This document shows, one piece after another, positions 28,433-39,336 of a stretch of 64,000 nt of DNA. Below the pieces are notes generated by a model. It saw only the letters and a program-made list of their open reading frames with translations, made no database searches and was not told the DNA's origin. Location: NCBI GenBank assembly GCA_001770015.1, contig MEQB01000022.1:90104-154103 (forward strand). The letters run 5' to 3'. A program made the translations under genes and the position numbers. Position 1 is the stretch's first letter. Each line of letters opens with the position of its first letter. The DNA comes from Bdellovibrionales bacterium RIFOXYC1_FULL_37_79 (GTDB taxonomy: Bacteria > Bdellovibrionota > Bacteriovoracia > Bacteriovoracales > Bacteriovoracaceae).

Positions 28433-29917
28433 ATGGATATAAAAAGATCATCGGGAATATTACTTCCTCTTTTCTCCCTGCCATCTAAACATGGCATTGG
28501 GGATATGGGGCCTAGTGCTTACAAATTCATAGACACCCTTGTCCTATATAAACAATCCCTGTGGCAGATGCTCCCTTTTTCCATAGGAGACGGATCGGGT
28601 TGCCCGTACTCATCCTATTCAGCTTTTGGAGGCTACCCACTTCTTATCAGTCCTGATCTGCTTGTGGAGGAAGGATTGCTCTCCTCAAACGATCTAAAAG
28701 ACAGCGACAATCTCCCTCATCACTATGTTAATTATGAAATGGTGGAGGAATATAAAACCATTCTTTTTCAAAAAGCTTTCTGCCAATTTCTCAACCACAA
28801 AAAAATGATAAAAGAATTTGATAACTTCGTTGAATCAAATCACCACTGGCTCCCTGACCTTTCCTTGTTCATTGTGCTTACAGAACAATTTGGACACAAA
28901 TGGGTGATCTGGCCGGAAGAATACAAATATAGATATCCAGAAGCCTTAAACGGGTTTATTTCCAAAAACAAAGAACAAATTACCTATCATAGTTTTTTAC
29001 AATTTATCTTTTTTAAACAATGGGACAAATTAAAAAATTATGCCAATCAAAAGGGAATAAAACTTATTGGTGATATCCCTATTTTCGTCAAACATCACAG
29101 CATGGATGTATGGACCAGACCCGATCAATTTAAACTGGACCATGATGGATATCCATATGTGGTAACCGGGGCACCCCCTGATGAATTTTCAGATGTTGGG
29201 CAAAACTGGGGAAACCCCAATTATAATTGGGACTACATGATCAGGCATAATTTTGACTGGTGGGTATCCCGTTTACAATTCATGCACAATTATTTTGATA
29301 TTATAAGACTGGATCATTTTAGAGGTTTTGCGGGAACGTGGGAAATTCCAGCGCATATATCTGATGCCAGGGCAGGGCACTGGATTCATGTTCCCGGTGA
29401 CTATCTTTTTAAACAGGTGAGAGAAAAACTTGGCAACATTTTATTTATTGCGGAAGACCTTGGCACAATTACCAACGATGTGCACTGGCTCAGAGACAAA
29501 TACGGTTTTTTAGGAATGAAAGTTTTGCAATTTGCTTTCAGCAAGGGAGACACCAATCATCACCTTCCTCACAACTCCAGTCCCAACACCGTGGTCTACA
29601 CTGGGACCCATGACAATCAAACAACCAAAGGGTGGATCAACAGCCTGGGAGATACCTGGGAGAAGGATTTTACCTTTAAATATTGCAACGCTTGGAATAT
29701 CGAAAACTTTCATTGGAGCCTCATTAATTTGGCTTTGGCCAGTCCATGCAAACTGGCCATCATTGCTTTACAAGATATTATGGGACTTGATAACCATGCA
29801 CGAATTAATACCCCAGGCCTTCAAAAAGGAAACTGGATGTGGCGATTCACTTGGGATCACCTGTCCCGGACAGATTTGACCCATTTAATGGAGCTTACAC
29901 ATAAACATAATCGGTAA
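28433..29917 (+). CDS. malQ: 4-alpha-glucanotransferase (GH77)
   Basis: 494 residues, no signal peptide, thus cytoplasmic. N-terminal RSSGILLPLFSLPSKHGIGDMG and the sequence IRLDHFRGF (nucleophile Asp), IAEDLGTIT (acid/base Glu) and GTHDNQTTKGW (transition-state Asp) are the GH77 signatures. The compact length matches the bacterial amylomaltase rather than the longer E. coli form. It disproportionates imported maltodextrins and releases glucose for the ROK kinase. It starts 21 bp after the GH13 gene with AAGGAG upstream. Confidence 0.96.
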   Translation: MDIKRSSGILLPLFSLPSKHGIGDMGPSAYKFIDTLVLYKQSLWQMLPFSIGDGSGCPYSSYSAFGGYPLLISPDLLVEEGLLSSNDLKDSDNLPHHYVNYEMVEEYKTILFQKAFCQFLNHKKMIKEFDNFVESNHHWLPDLSLFIVLTEQFGHKWVIWPEEYKYRYPEALNGFISKNKEQITYHSFLQFIFFKQWDKLKNYANQKGIKLIGDIPIFVKHHSMDVWTRPDQFKLDHDGYPYVVTGAPPDEFSDVGQNWGNPNYNWDYMIRHNFDWWVSRLQFMHNYFDIIRLDHFRGFAGTWEIPAHISDARAGHWIHVPGDYLFKQVREKLGNILFIAEDLGTITNDVHWLRDKYGFLGMKVLQFAFSKGDTNHHLPHNSSPNTVVYTGTHDNQTTKGWINSLGDTWEKDFTFKYCNAWNIENFHWSLINLALASPCKLAIIALQDIMGLDNHARINTPGLQKGNWMWRFTWDHLSRTDLTHLMELTHKHNR

Positions 29918-29920
29918 ATT

Positions 29921-31429
29921 ATGACAGGGATCAAAAAATTTTTTACACTTTTCATTTTATTGCTGGGACTGCTTATTGTTTATAAACTGTTGACCCAGGG
30001 GTATTTGCTACTCGGCTTAGTCGCTACTTGCCTGTGGGCACTAACCACCGTTATTTTTTTGATCAAAGGGGCTTTCCCTTATCGTTTTATGTATCCGGGA
30101 CTGCTCACGTTTTTCCTATTTATGGTCATCCCCATTCTTTTTACCATATACATAAGCTTTACCAATCTGGGCACTGGACATTTATTGAACCTGGCCCGTG
30201 TGCAGGAAATATTACTCTCCGAAAAACACACGCTGGAAAATACTCCCTCCTATAACTTTTATCTCTATCCTCAAACAAATGATCTTTATCTGATCCATGT
30301 CTATAACGAGGATGAACATGAACATTATCTAGGACAATTTGACATCAACAAGGAAAACAAAAGCGTCAACCTCAAACCCGTGCCCCGCCCGGAATTTGTC
30401 AATCCCCCGCTCACCAGAGGGGATGTTTTTAAGAATTTTGACTCCTTAAATAGTATTGATTTTTTAGTACCTGATCGCCCCTCCGTAAAAATTGCCAGTA
30501 CCAATTATATGGCCTCCATCGTTAACCGGTATGAAGTAAAAGAAAACGATAAAATTTTAGACACGATTACGCAGACTCTTTACTGGCCTGACTTTACCAG
30601 CGGTTACTATACCGATGGCAAGGAAAATATTGCCCCAGGGTTTTATGTAAATGTTGGATTTTCCAATTTTTTAAAACTTTTTACGAACAAGAGTATGAAA
30701 AAGCCTTTCGCCAAAGTTATTACCTGGACAATGCTATGGTCTTGTTGCTCCGTCTTACTGACCTTTTGTCTGGGAATTTTTCTGGCCTTATTTGTAAACT
30801 CAAAATATTTCAAAGGCAAATTCATTTACCGGATACTGATCATTATCCCCTACTCAATCCCCTTCTTTATATCAGTTTTAATCTTTAAAGGTCTCTATAA
30901 CAAGGATTACGGAATTATAAACGATATTGTTGCCTATTTTTTTAATTATAAAATTGACTGGCTGGGGAATGCCCTATGGGCAAAAATCAGCTGTTTGCTG
31001 GTCAATTTATGGCTAGGCTTCCCATATATGTTTTTAATTACCACTGGCATTCTTCAGTCAATCCCAAACAGCGTTTATGAAGCTGCTGCTATGGATGGAG
31101 CTGGTAAATTTCTGACTTTTAGAAAAATCACTCTTCCTCTTGTCATGAGTGCCGTAGCGCCTTTGCTGGTGGGCTCCTTTGCCTTTAACTTGAATAACTT
31201 TGTGGGAATTTATCTTCTGACCGCCGGTGGCCCCCCCATGATGGAGGCCAGCACTCCCGTTGGCGAAACCGACATCCTTATCTCCTATACTTATCGTCTG
31301 GCCTTTGAAGGGGGAAGAGGACAAGACTTTGGCATGGCCAGCGCCATTGCGCTTATCATATTTATCATCATCGCCATTCTCACCCTCATTAATTTCAAAC
31401 TGTCAGGGATGCTAAATGACAAACGGTAA
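29921..31429 (+). CDS. malF: Maltodextrin ABC transporter permease MalF
   Basis: 502 residues, close to the 514 of E. coli MalF. Three N-terminal membrane segments are followed by a large periplasmic loop (about residues 80-265; the P2 loop of MalF) and then the permease core with the EAA loop (VYEAAAMDGAGKFLTFRKITLPL near residue 385) that contacts the ATPase. It forms the channel with MalG. It starts 3 bp after malQ and is 21 bp before malG. Confidence 0.95.
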   Translation: MTGIKKFFTLFILLLGLLIVYKLLTQGYLLLGLVATCLWALTTVIFLIKGAFPYRFMYPGLLTFFLFMVIPILFTIYISFTNLGTGHLLNLARVQEILLSEKHTLENTPSYNFYLYPQTNDLYLIHVYNEDEHEHYLGQFDINKENKSVNLKPVPRPEFVNPPLTRGDVFKNFDSLNSIDFLVPDRPSVKIASTNYMASIVNRYEVKENDKILDTITQTLYWPDFTSGYYTDGKENIAPGFYVNVGFSNFLKLFTNKSMKKPFAKVITWTMLWSCCSVLLTFCLGIFLALFVNSKYFKGKFIYRILIIIPYSIPFFISVLIFKGLYNKDYGIINDIVAYFFNYKIDWLGNALWAKISCLLVNLWLGFPYMFLITTGILQSIPNSVYEAAAMDGAGKFLTFRKITLPLVMSAVAPLLVGSFAFNLNNFVGIYLLTAGGPPMMEASTPVGETDILISYTYRLAFEGGRGQDFGMASAIALIIFIIIAILTLINFKLSGMLNDKR

Positions 31430-31450
31430 TTTGCATTCAAAGGATGAATA

Positions 31451-32335
31451 ATGAATAAACAAAGAGCCGCCATAGAACTGGCCAAACATTTAATTCTCAT
31501 CACCTTTTTAATGCTTATTCTTTTTCCCATTTTTTATATTATTTCCATTTCACTAAATCCCATTGGTAGTATTGGTTCAGACATAGTTCCTCCCCATCTT
31601 TCCCTGACCCATTGGCGCTATATTCTAGGATTACCCTACACTGATGGAGTGACTGGTGAAATAAAAACGTCCAGTTTTCCCATGTTAATCTGGCTTTTTA
31701 ATAGCATAAAGATCTCGGTCATCACGGCCCTACTTATGTTGTTTCTCTCCACCACCTCTGCCTATGCACTAAGCCGCTTTAATTTCAAAGGCAAAAAATT
31801 ATCACTGCTAACCCTCATGATTGTACAAATGTTTCCCAACATCATGGCCATGGTGGCCTTTTATTTGATGCTTGATTTTATAGGCCAATATGTTCCGGGA
31901 CTAGGCACTGATACCCATGGGGGACTCATTCTAGTCTATCTCGGCATGACCCCTTTCAATATCTGGCTGATCAAAGGTTATTTCGACACCATCCCAAAAT
32001 CAATCGAAGAGTCCGCCATCATGGACGGTTGCACCCGCTTCCAAGCTTTTTATAAAATTGTCATTCCCTTAAGCACCCCTATTTTAGCGGTGGTCGCCCT
32101 TTTAACTTTTATCAATACCTTTTCCGACTTCATTCTCCCCTCCATTATTTTAAAAACTCAAGATAAACTGACCTTTGCCGTTGGAATACAAATATTTGTT
32201 TCCGAAGCTTTCTCCAACCGATGGGGACAATTTGCCGCTGCCTCCATTCTGGGCGCTTTTCCCATTTCCGCCATATTTTTATGCATTCATAAATACATTG
32301 TCGGTGGCCTTACGGTTGGTGGCAGTAAGGGCTAA
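31451..32335 (+). CDS. malG: Maltodextrin ABC transporter permease MalG
   Basis: 294 residues with six predicted membrane segments. The EAA motif is in SIEESAIMDGCTRFQAFYKIVIPL (near residue 190), and the C-terminal tail ends VGGLTVGGSKG, the MalG tail that inserts into the MalK dimer. It pairs with MalF. It is the last gene of this operon; no malK follows directly, the matching ATPase gene being 10.3 kb away on the other strand. Confidence 0.95.
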   Translation: MNKQRAAIELAKHLILITFLMLILFPIFYIISISLNPIGSIGSDIVPPHLSLTHWRYILGLPYTDGVTGEIKTSSFPMLIWLFNSIKISVITALLMLFLSTTSAYALSRFNFKGKKLSLLTLMIVQMFPNIMAMVAFYLMLDFIGQYVPGLGTDTHGGLILVYLGMTPFNIWLIKGYFDTIPKSIEESAIMDGCTRFQAFYKIVIPLSTPILAVVALLTFINTFSDFILPSIILKTQDKLTFAVGIQIFVSEAFSNRWGQFAAASILGAFPISAIFLCIHKYIVGGLTVGGSKG

Positions 32336-32418
32336 TTCTTTATCCGACATTTTATCTCCACTTTTTAAAGAAAATATTGTCCGCTATTAGATCCTTTTAT
32401 CCTGGTGTAAAATGAAGC

Positions 32419-33477
32419 ATGGCCGATAAACAACTAGAATTTTTAAAATCCAAAGTCAGCGAACTTGCCCAAAAACACCGGACAATTGTCTCCAAACTGA
32501 AAGATGACTTAAAACAGGCGATGGAGATAGCATCAAGGGAAAAGATGCGTGCCATGAATCTGGAAAATAAACTGGATGATGAAAAAAGAAGATATTATGC
32601 CCTGGAAGCACAGAAAGCTTCCAATCCATCAGTTGATTCCACCAAAGAGATCATGGAATTAAAATCTGCGCTCAATGCTGAAATTCAAAAATCTACCATG
32701 CTGGCCAATCAATTAAAAGAAATCGCCATGGATAGTACCAATATTGAATCCCTGAAGGATACGGCCTATCTTAAAGCAACCATCATTCGCTTGGAAACTG
32801 ATCTAAAAGCTGAAAGTGAACGAACGGCAAGAATCAAAACTGATGCCAAGGAAAAGCTTGAATTATTAATTGAAAAACACGAACTTGAAATTAAAACCAT
32901 TTTAAAGACTAAAAAAGAAGTTGAAACTCACCTGGCTGAATTACAAAATGAAATTGACTCCATCAAGTCCACCTCAACTGGGACCAATGAATTTCTGCTT
33001 ATCAATATCAAAAATCTGGAAAATCAAAATAACGAACTTAAAAACAGTATTGAAGAAAAAAACACACTGTTTGAATCCAAGTCCCAGGAACTAAAAAAGG
33101 CCATCGACGACTTGAATTCATTTCAATTAAAATATAATGAACAAATCAAAGACCACGAAGAAAATAGTCTGCATTTTCATAAGCTTATTAAAGAACAGGA
33201 AAATGAGCTGGATCGCCTGTCCAAAGTCGCTGATCGTTTTGATATTATCGCCATGGATCGCCAGGTTCGTTGTTTAAAAGACGAAGTGTTGCATATGATT
33301 AAAACCCCTTCACAACCACGCTTGAAGATCACCTTGCAAAATACCATCGAATTAAAAAAACGACTCAAAAGAAATATCGAACATCTTGATGAGTTTACCC
33401 TAAATACCCTGCAAGAAGTTGATGAAATTGAAAACCTGCTCAGGAATCATATCTTTATGGAAAAAGAAAATAACTAG
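32419..33477 (+). CDS. Coiled-coil cytoplasmic protein
   Basis: 352 residues with no signal peptide or membrane segment. Nearly the whole length shows heptad patterns rich in E, K, L and I (from about residue 10 to 265), so it is a long coiled coil; a shorter helical C-terminal part follows (FDIIAMDRQVRCLKDEVLHMI onward). Function cannot be told; such proteins often act in cell structure, division or DNA segregation. Its stop lies 4 bp from the stop of the chemotaxis receptor, which converges on it. Confidence 0.6.
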   Translation: MADKQLEFLKSKVSELAQKHRTIVSKLKDDLKQAMEIASREKMRAMNLENKLDDEKRRYYALEAQKASNPSVDSTKEIMELKSALNAEIQKSTMLANQLKEIAMDSTNIESLKDTAYLKATIIRLETDLKAESERTARIKTDAKEKLELLIEKHELEIKTILKTKKEVETHLAELQNEIDSIKSTSTGTNEFLLINIKNLENQNNELKNSIEEKNTLFESKSQELKKAIDDLNSFQLKYNEQIKDHEENSLHFHKLIKEQENELDRLSKVADRFDIIAMDRQVRCLKDEVLHMIKTPSQPRLKITLQNTIELKKRLKRNIEHLDEFTLNTLQEVDEIENLLRNHIFMEKENN

Positions 33478-33481
33478 TCTT

Positions 33482-35578
33482 CTATGATTTATTTTCGAAA
33501 TCTTGGACAGTTAAAGCTTCAAACTGATTGGGATATTTATTAACCACCAATTCATCAAGTGTCTGACTATCCAAATATTTGTTAGAGATGGTTGCATTAT
33601 TCTTCGTATCAAGGAACTTGTTGATTGAATAAGAGGTAGCATTTTCTGCAATCTTCTTTGCAACATTCCTCGAACCCAAGACAATCCCTTTTAGTTTCGA
33701 AACAACATCTACAAATTTTATATTTGCATCTTTTAAAGCTTCAGCGTTCTGAATAGATTCGTCGGCAACATTTACATTAACTTTGGTGGCTGAATCTAAT
33801 TGTTGAATTGCAACTTTGGTTTGTTGAATACCATTCATTTGTTCTTTTGAAGCCTGAAAAATTTGCCCAACTTGCTTATTGATGAATGATACATTTTGCT
33901 CAATTGTTTGAAAAATTGCCAGAGCATCGTCGGTATTTTTTTTCCCTTTACTGACAACGGTTGTTGTTTCATTGATAAATTTACCAACCTGCTTTTCACT
34001 ATTTTCAATTAATTTATGAATTTGTTGTGCCGCCTCACCACTCATCCTTGCGAGGTTTCCAACTTCTTCAGCAACCACAGAAAAACCTTTGCCATGCATA
34101 CCCGCTCTTGCTGCTTCAATTGATGCATTAAATGATAATAGTTGTGTTTTAAAAACAATATCGTTAATGATGTTTGTCTCTCGAGCAATATCCTTAATCA
34201 TTTCAGCAATTGATTGAAGCTGGGCAGTTGCCTCTTGAATTAAATTCATTGATGATGAAAGTGCATCCATGACGTTATGTCCATCGGTAGTCTGGGTTTC
34301 AACCTCTTTGATCAATATCTCGGATTTTTCAGCAAAAGCTGTAGTTTGAGAAATCATACTGGACATCTGTTCAATGGCGGCCATGCTCTCTTGAGTGGCT
34401 GCTGCTTGTTGATTTGAAGATGTGGCGATTTGTTGTCCGCCAGTTGAAATTTTTTCAGAAATCGTCAAAACATCCTGAGATGTATTTTCTAAATTTTTTG
34501 TCAATAGCAAGAAGGGATTTGCGAGCTGACGCCCAAGGATTATTCCGACCAAGCCTATTAACGTCATAATGATGGCAATAACAACAAAGCTGACGGTGAC
34601 CATGGTTTTTGTAGAGGCATTAATTTCTTTAGACGATTTTTCGATAATTAAAGCTAATTTACAATTAAGTATATTAACAATGGCAGAGGCTTGAAAAACA
34701 TCAATACCGGCATAATTTTTTATTTCCATGACTTCAATTAAAGATTCTTCCTTTTTTGAAAATACCTCTGTATTGATTTTTTTCTTTTGACTTATGGAAT
34801 CAAGATATTTATCTCTCAAAGTATCTGTTCTTAAAATATCATCGTTTCCTACAATATATACTTCTCCTGTCGTGCCAAGACCGGATTTTGATTTTGTAAT
34901 AGAATTGATAATTTCCCAATCCAGTTCAGCGATGAGAACACCCATACGAGCGTCTTTGGCATAACCGTCACGGTCAAATTTTGATAAGATGGGAATTGCT
35001 ATATATGAGACAGGTTTATTAAGTTCATTGGAAAAATGTAAATCCTCAAGATAAAGTCCCTTTAAACCCAATTTGTACGCTTCCGCAATCCTTGAATTTT
35101 TCATGTCTCCAACCAGGAAATTCTTACCCAAATAGATATCATGTTTCGCTTGTGAAATGACCACGCCGGTATTTAAAACAACATAGAAATTTTTCATCTT
35201 GTATTGATCTAGAATTTCTTGAAACACATCTTTAAATTTTTTTTCAATATTTATGTAATAATCAGAATCCAATTTGACATCCTTGGCTGCCAATTCGAGT
35301 CCGATACCATAGGCAATACTTTCAAATGCGACAAGGGCATCTTGAAGAAATTTTGTTTGAGACATTGATTGAATATTATTGGAAAAAGTTGAAAAGATTG
35401 TTTTGATTTCAATAATCTTACTATCTCTGATCGTTTGTAAATTTCTAGTATTACTTTCAATAATGGCGTTCTTGGCTATCATTGTAATAATACCCCCAAG
35501 CACAATGCAAACAAGCAAGGAACTCATAACCAGTGAAAAGGTTATTTTAAATTTCATATTTTTATTATCAACGGCCAT
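33482..35578 (-). CDS. Methyl-accepting chemotaxis protein with periplasmic Cache-type sensor
   Basis: About 698 residues. An ATGATG pair at the start is preceded by GGAG; the second ATG (35578) has the better spacing. TM1 is about residues 10-33 and TM2 about 330-352 ([20 protein letters not shown]). The periplasmic part of about 295 residues contains [20 protein letters not shown] and [14 protein letters not shown], the pattern of a double Cache domain. No clear HAMP is seen. The signalling tip [20 protein letters not shown] and [14 protein letters not shown] is the conserved MCP hairpin that binds CheA/CheW. The C-terminal 60 residues are an unusual tail. It lies next to a soluble Cache protein gene, so the two may sense related ligands. 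Confidence 0.92.
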   Translation of the reverse strand: MAVDNKNMKFKITFSLVMSSLLVCIVLGGIITMIAKNAIIESNTRNLQTIRDSKIIEIKTIFSTFSNNIQSMSQTKFLQDALVAFESIAYGIGLELAAKDVKLDSDYYINIEKKFKDVFQEILDQYKMKNFYVVLNTGVVISQAKHDIYLGKNFLVGDMKNSRIAEAYKLGLKGLYLEDLHFSNELNKPVSYIAIPILSKFDRDGYAKDARMGVLIAELDWEIINSITKSKSGLGTTGEVYIVGNDDILRTDTLRDKYLDSISQKKKINTEVFSKKEESLIEVMEIKNYAGIDVFQASAIVNILNCKLALIIEKSSKEINASTKTMVTVSFVVIAIIMTLIGLVGIILGRQLANPFLLLTKNLENTSQDVLTISEKISTGGQQIATSSNQQAAATQESMAAIEQMSSMISQTTAFAEKSEILIKEVETQTTDGHNVMDALSSSMNLIQEATAQLQSIAEMIKDIARETNIINDIVFKTQLLSFNASIEAARAGMHGKGFSVVAEEVGNLARMSGEAAQQIHKLIENSEKQVGKFINETTTVVSKGKKNTDDALAIFQTIEQNVSFINKQVGQIFQASKEQMNGIQQTKVAIQQLDSATKVNVNVADESIQNAEALKDANIKFVDVVSKLKGIVLGSRNVAKKIAENATSYSINKFLDTKNNATISNKYLDSQTLDELVVNKYPNQFEALTVQDFENKS

Positions 35579-35643
35579 CATTTACTCCATGCTAGGGGGA
35601 TTTATAAATTATTAATTATTTTTATATGCTTTGATTTTAAAAA

Positions 35644-36135
35644 TTACTTCCATGTTCCTGAACCTACAACCCAACCTTCTCCCTTTTTACCTGGTTTGCA
35701 TAATTGAACCCAAGAAGTTTTAGCAGTAGGGTCAGATTCGCCCATTTTGGTCCATTTATAATCGACCCAGTCTCCTTTTGGAGTTTTCTTTACTGCTTTC
35801 ACAAAATCTACAAAAAGTTTTTTACCGTCTGGATCTACAGAGTTGGAAAGATCGGTTTTATCTAATTGAGGTTTGATTGGATGAATAATCATGGTCGGAT
35901 GCAAGTCGTTAATCCAAATATAATTAGGTTCGCCACAACAATCATAGCGAAAACTTTTTACTTTTGCTAGCGCCGCCTCACCTTCATTTTCAATTGTAGT
36001 GCACATATCACTTACAACTTTTTTTACTTTTTCTGGATCACACACCGCTTTTTTGTTAGCAGGGGTGCAATTTTCAGCGGCTGAAATTGTTAAACTAAAA
36101 GACATTAATAGAAAAATCCTTGTAAAAGTTTTCAT
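35644..36135 (-). CDS. Exported single-Cache domain protein
   Basis: 163 residues with signal peptide (to TISAAEN) and an AAGGAG site. The mature part follows a single Cache (sCache_2) pattern: GEAALAKVKSFRY, then YIWINDLHPTMIIHP, the WVDYKWTKMGE strand and a closing GWVVGSGTW. Such soluble Cache proteins are usually ligand-binding partners. Four cysteines near the start (NCTP, VCDP, MCTT, DCCG) may form disulfides. It lies 66 bp upstream of the chemotaxis receptor gene in the same direction, a likely functional pair. Confidence 0.75.
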   Translation of the reverse strand: MKTFTRIFLLMSFSLTISAAENCTPANKKAVCDPEKVKKVVSDMCTTIENEGEAALAKVKSFRYDCCGEPNYIWINDLHPTMIIHPIKPQLDKTDLSNSVDPDGKKLFVDFVKAVKKTPKGDWVDYKWTKMGESDPTAKTSWVQLCKPGKKGEGWVVGSGTWK

Positions 36136-36205
36136 ACTTTCTCCTTATTTTGAATGTTATTTATATAACGTTAGTATTTATAATAATAAAATTTGGAAAA
36201 TTTAC

Positions 36206-36220
36206 CACTAAATTTTAGTG
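36206..36220. promoter_or_regulatory. Perfect dyad CACTAAA-T-TTTAGTG
   Basis: A perfect 7 bp inverted repeat about a single T, in the gap upstream of the Cache gene. A close relative (CACTAAG-N4-CTTAGTG) lies upstream of kdsB at 50337, both preceded by TAC. Shared symmetry and position suggest a regulator site, but it rests on two copies. Confidence 0.3.
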
Positions 36221-36311
36221 TGAAAAAAATAACGACAAAAGCCATACTAGAACAGGCATATATCTTTAGCGAAGTGCCAAATATGAAACTAATATGCTAA
36301 AATTTTAATTC

Positions 36312-39251
36312 TTACAAATCACTCACATCAATATCTTTGAGCTTTTCAATATCAAAATCTAAAAGAGTTATATCAGCTTTGATAATTTCCATTCTTTGAG
36401 ATCTTTCTTCAATCGTATCCTCTAATTCCTCAAGTTTTTCTTCCAGCCCGAAAATATCTTCTTTCTTTTTTCTAAGTTCTGCCTGATCACTAGCACCCTT
36501 ATTATAAAACTCAAGACCTTCTTTTCTATTTTCAATTTTCTTTTTTACTCTTTTGGTTTCATTCGTAAGTTTTAATACTTCCTGTTCCATGTCTTTCATC
36601 TGGAGAATCCAATCCTTTTTCTTTTTCTCCGCAAGATTTAACTGTTTAAGTAACATACGGGTGCGGGCTCGCTCCAAAATCCCACCTGCCTTTGTTTCAT
36701 TCTCCGCCACTTTTCTTTTATGAGCTTTGATCTGATTATGCTGCAAAGTCATCCAGTGGACATGATTTCTTCTAAGATAATCCCGGTAGGCACATATTTT
36801 GTCATCATCCGTCTTTTTGGAAAAATATTTGGCATAAGAATTAAAATCAACATTTAAAAAAGCCAGCTCTTGTTTTCTTTGTTCACTCCCTGCCGCTTCA
36901 ACAAATGGTGACGTCATCACCGCCCCAGAACACAACTTTGAATATATGGCCAAAGGCTCAGTAGCCGCTAACAGCTGAATACATGCTTTATTTCGATTGG
37001 CCATAAACGATGAACTTTCGTTGTCACCACCTTTCAAAATATTTCCTCTTTTATAAGAAAGATTGAATGGATTAATCATTTCCATCTGATAGCGATATTG
37101 ATACCCAAGAATACTCTTGGGTAATAATAGAATATTATCATACTTCATATTCAGTAATGATCTGGCATTTCTAAGAACCAAGGGAACCCCGTTGGAATCA
37201 TCAATAATTGTTCGTAAATAGCTTAGAAAATTATCTCTAAAAAGATATTCTAACTCATCTATATTATTTCTATGAATCATCAAGGCAGTTTTATATTCTG
37301 CAGCAGCCGCTGCCACATTATCGCTATGAGATAAAATTAGTTTTTGGTATGCTTCATTATTAGAAATGATCATAAGATCTCTTTCGTATTGACCGATATC
37401 TCGGTTTTCCAATATCTGTAAAAAATAATCGTAATGAACTAGCGTGGCCATACGATTGGTAATAAAAGAATCTCTTTGGATAAGAACATTAAATTCCTCA
37501 TAAACAATATCAATAACTTTTGCAGCAGCTTTTTGAATTTCTTTTTCACTACCCTTATGTTTGCCATACTCATCTATAGCAACCACCACTTGACTCAATT
37601 GCGTAAGAGTATCGTTAATAAGGTGAATCACTTGTTCGTCACCAAATGGCGAATTATGTACTCTTTGTTTCAATCCTTCCAAGTAACGAAGAATAATTTT
37701 CATACTGTCATCCACACTGGTTCCCATGGAATCTATAGTAAATGCTTCTGCGACCAGATTCATTTTATCAACGATCAACCGGTCAATAAAATATTTTCTC
37801 ATTTCATCTTGCACAGATTCAATAATCCTCTCCATATTAAGTTTAATAATTTCCAATAATTTGATTGGATCATCAAACATCGGCTGGTATTTACCACCAT
37901 TTTGGAGCCACTCTTCAGCAGAAATAATCAGACCACTTTCTTTCGGCAAAACGTCTTTGGGGTAATCCCCCTCATTCATGCCAATTAAAACCAGCGGTAA
38001 ATATCTCATAGGAAGAGAGTTGGTATAAAAATTAATTTCACTACCTCCACTTGACATAACCGCACCGCTCATGGTGTTTTTAATTTTAGAAATCATCCCA
38101 AAGATCATATTTTTTTGGGTTTTAGGATCATTGGAATTAAGAATATTTATCTTATATTCATTAAAATTGGCGTTCAAATCATTAATTGACGAAATAATAC
38201 CAATAACAGTTTGCCAGATACTGTTTTTATAGGTGGCATCAGTCATAAGTTTCGGTTCCACCCCAAATTGGACTTTAAGCAGCCACTTGGCAATCACCGG
38301 GACATTCCTTATCAGCGTAGCATAACCCGTTAAAAAATTTCCTTTGACCGGATCCACTGAATTAGCATCGGCATAAATGCCGCTTTTGTCCATGGATTCG
38401 AGCCCCCAGTTTAAAAGTTTTAATTGATCCCTAGCTGTGCAATAATGCTCTGCTGAACTTTCAAGAGCACAGGTAATTGAGGCCCATAATTCATGTTGTT
38501 TCAACCCTTTAAGAGATTTGGCAAATCCCATTTGCCTCATATACTGAACTAAATTATTGATAGTCTCACCAATCCTATTAGCTGTCACACTTACGCCTGG
38601 TACTGAAGTATTCGCTACCAATCGCATCATCCCAGCAATTACAACCAATCCTTGCTCTGGGGTTTTCACTAAACATTGATTGAGTTTTGGGCCGATAAAA
38701 GCATTCAATGCCTGATTAACCACTCCAATTAATTCGGAAGCAGACTGATGAAGCCCCCTAACCACCTGCTCCTTATTAAAATATGCTGCTGATAAATTTT
38801 TTGTAAAATCATAGCTTGAATTTATGGCTGAGTTCATATGAACACCGGCCAGCAAATCTAAAAATTCCCCCTTATTCTTGATTGAACCCTTACCATTATT
38901 CACCATATTGTTTAAAAATTCTTTTTGTCCGTTAATATTTTCATTATCAATACCATCAACGATTTGATCAGTTATCTCACCCTTAGTGGCATTAATTGAA
39001 TTTTTGAACCTCTCATCAGTGCTCATCAACTTCTGAACAATACTCTCAAGTCCATGACAGTTTTCGTCATTTTTAAATTGGTTTAATACTTCGATTAATT
39101 TTTGAGTTTCCTGTAGCGCCGTTTGCGTCCAATGTCCGTTGGTTCTACAGGCGGAACCAAAGTTATATTCCGAAGCGTTGGAGGGCATGCTTGCAATCAA
39201 AAATCCTAGCATGCAAGTGAAAACAAAAACATTTTTTACAAATTTTGTCAT
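36312..39251 (-). CDS. Large exported protein with C-terminal coiled coil
   Basis: 979 residues from ATG 39251, which has GGAG 7 bp upstream; the earlier ATGs at 39257 and 39290 fit worse. A signal peptide (to SNASE) is followed by a helical region of about 750 residues without recognisable motifs and a C-terminal stretch (about 850-970) of charged heptads that is a clear coiled coil. Two cysteines are near the N-terminus (SACRTNG and NCHGLES). A Tyr- and Asn-rich patch lies near residues 735-755. I do not recognise a family. It may be a large envelope or secreted structural protein. Confidence 0.65.
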   Translation of the reverse strand: MTKFVKNVFVFTCMLGFLIASMPSNASEYNFGSACRTNGHWTQTALQETQKLIEVLNQFKNDENCHGLESIVQKLMSTDERFKNSINATKGEITDQIVDGIDNENINGQKEFLNNMVNNGKGSIKNKGEFLDLLAGVHMNSAINSSYDFTKNLSAAYFNKEQVVRGLHQSASELIGVVNQALNAFIGPKLNQCLVKTPEQGLVVIAGMMRLVANTSVPGVSVTANRIGETINNLVQYMRQMGFAKSLKGLKQHELWASITCALESSAEHYCTARDQLKLLNWGLESMDKSGIYADANSVDPVKGNFLTGYATLIRNVPVIAKWLLKVQFGVEPKLMTDATYKNSIWQTVIGIISSINDLNANFNEYKINILNSNDPKTQKNMIFGMISKIKNTMSGAVMSSGGSEINFYTNSLPMRYLPLVLIGMNEGDYPKDVLPKESGLIISAEEWLQNGGKYQPMFDDPIKLLEIIKLNMERIIESVQDEMRKYFIDRLIVDKMNLVAEAFTIDSMGTSVDDSMKIILRYLEGLKQRVHNSPFGDEQVIHLINDTLTQLSQVVVAIDEYGKHKGSEKEIQKAAAKVIDIVYEEFNVLIQRDSFITNRMATLVHYDYFLQILENRDIGQYERDLMIISNNEAYQKLILSHSDNVAAAAAEYKTALMIHRNNIDELEYLFRDNFLSYLRTIIDDSNGVPLVLRNARSLLNMKYDNILLLPKSILGYQYRYQMEMINPFNLSYKRGNILKGGDNESSSFMANRNKACIQLLAATEPLAIYSKLCSGAVMTSPFVEAAGSEQRKQELAFLNVDFNSYAKYFSKKTDDDKICAYRDYLRRNHVHWMTLQHNQIKAHKRKVAENETKAGGILERARTRMLLKQLNLAEKKKKDWILQMKDMEQEVLKLTNETKRVKKKIENRKEGLEFYNKGASDQAELRKKKEDIFGLEEKLEELEDTIEERSQRMEIIKADITLLDFDIEKLKDIDVSDL

Positions 39252-39336
39252 GGCCATACTCCAAAATAGTTTGGATTGCTTATAGCACATGACATTATTT
39301 CTTTGTTTTACTATGAAAATTATTCAAACCTGTAAC

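Noticed and set aside
36206..36220. The dyad as a terminator for the Cache gene region
   Set aside because: The T-run lies on the wrong side for the minus-strand transcript, so it was kept only as a possible operator.
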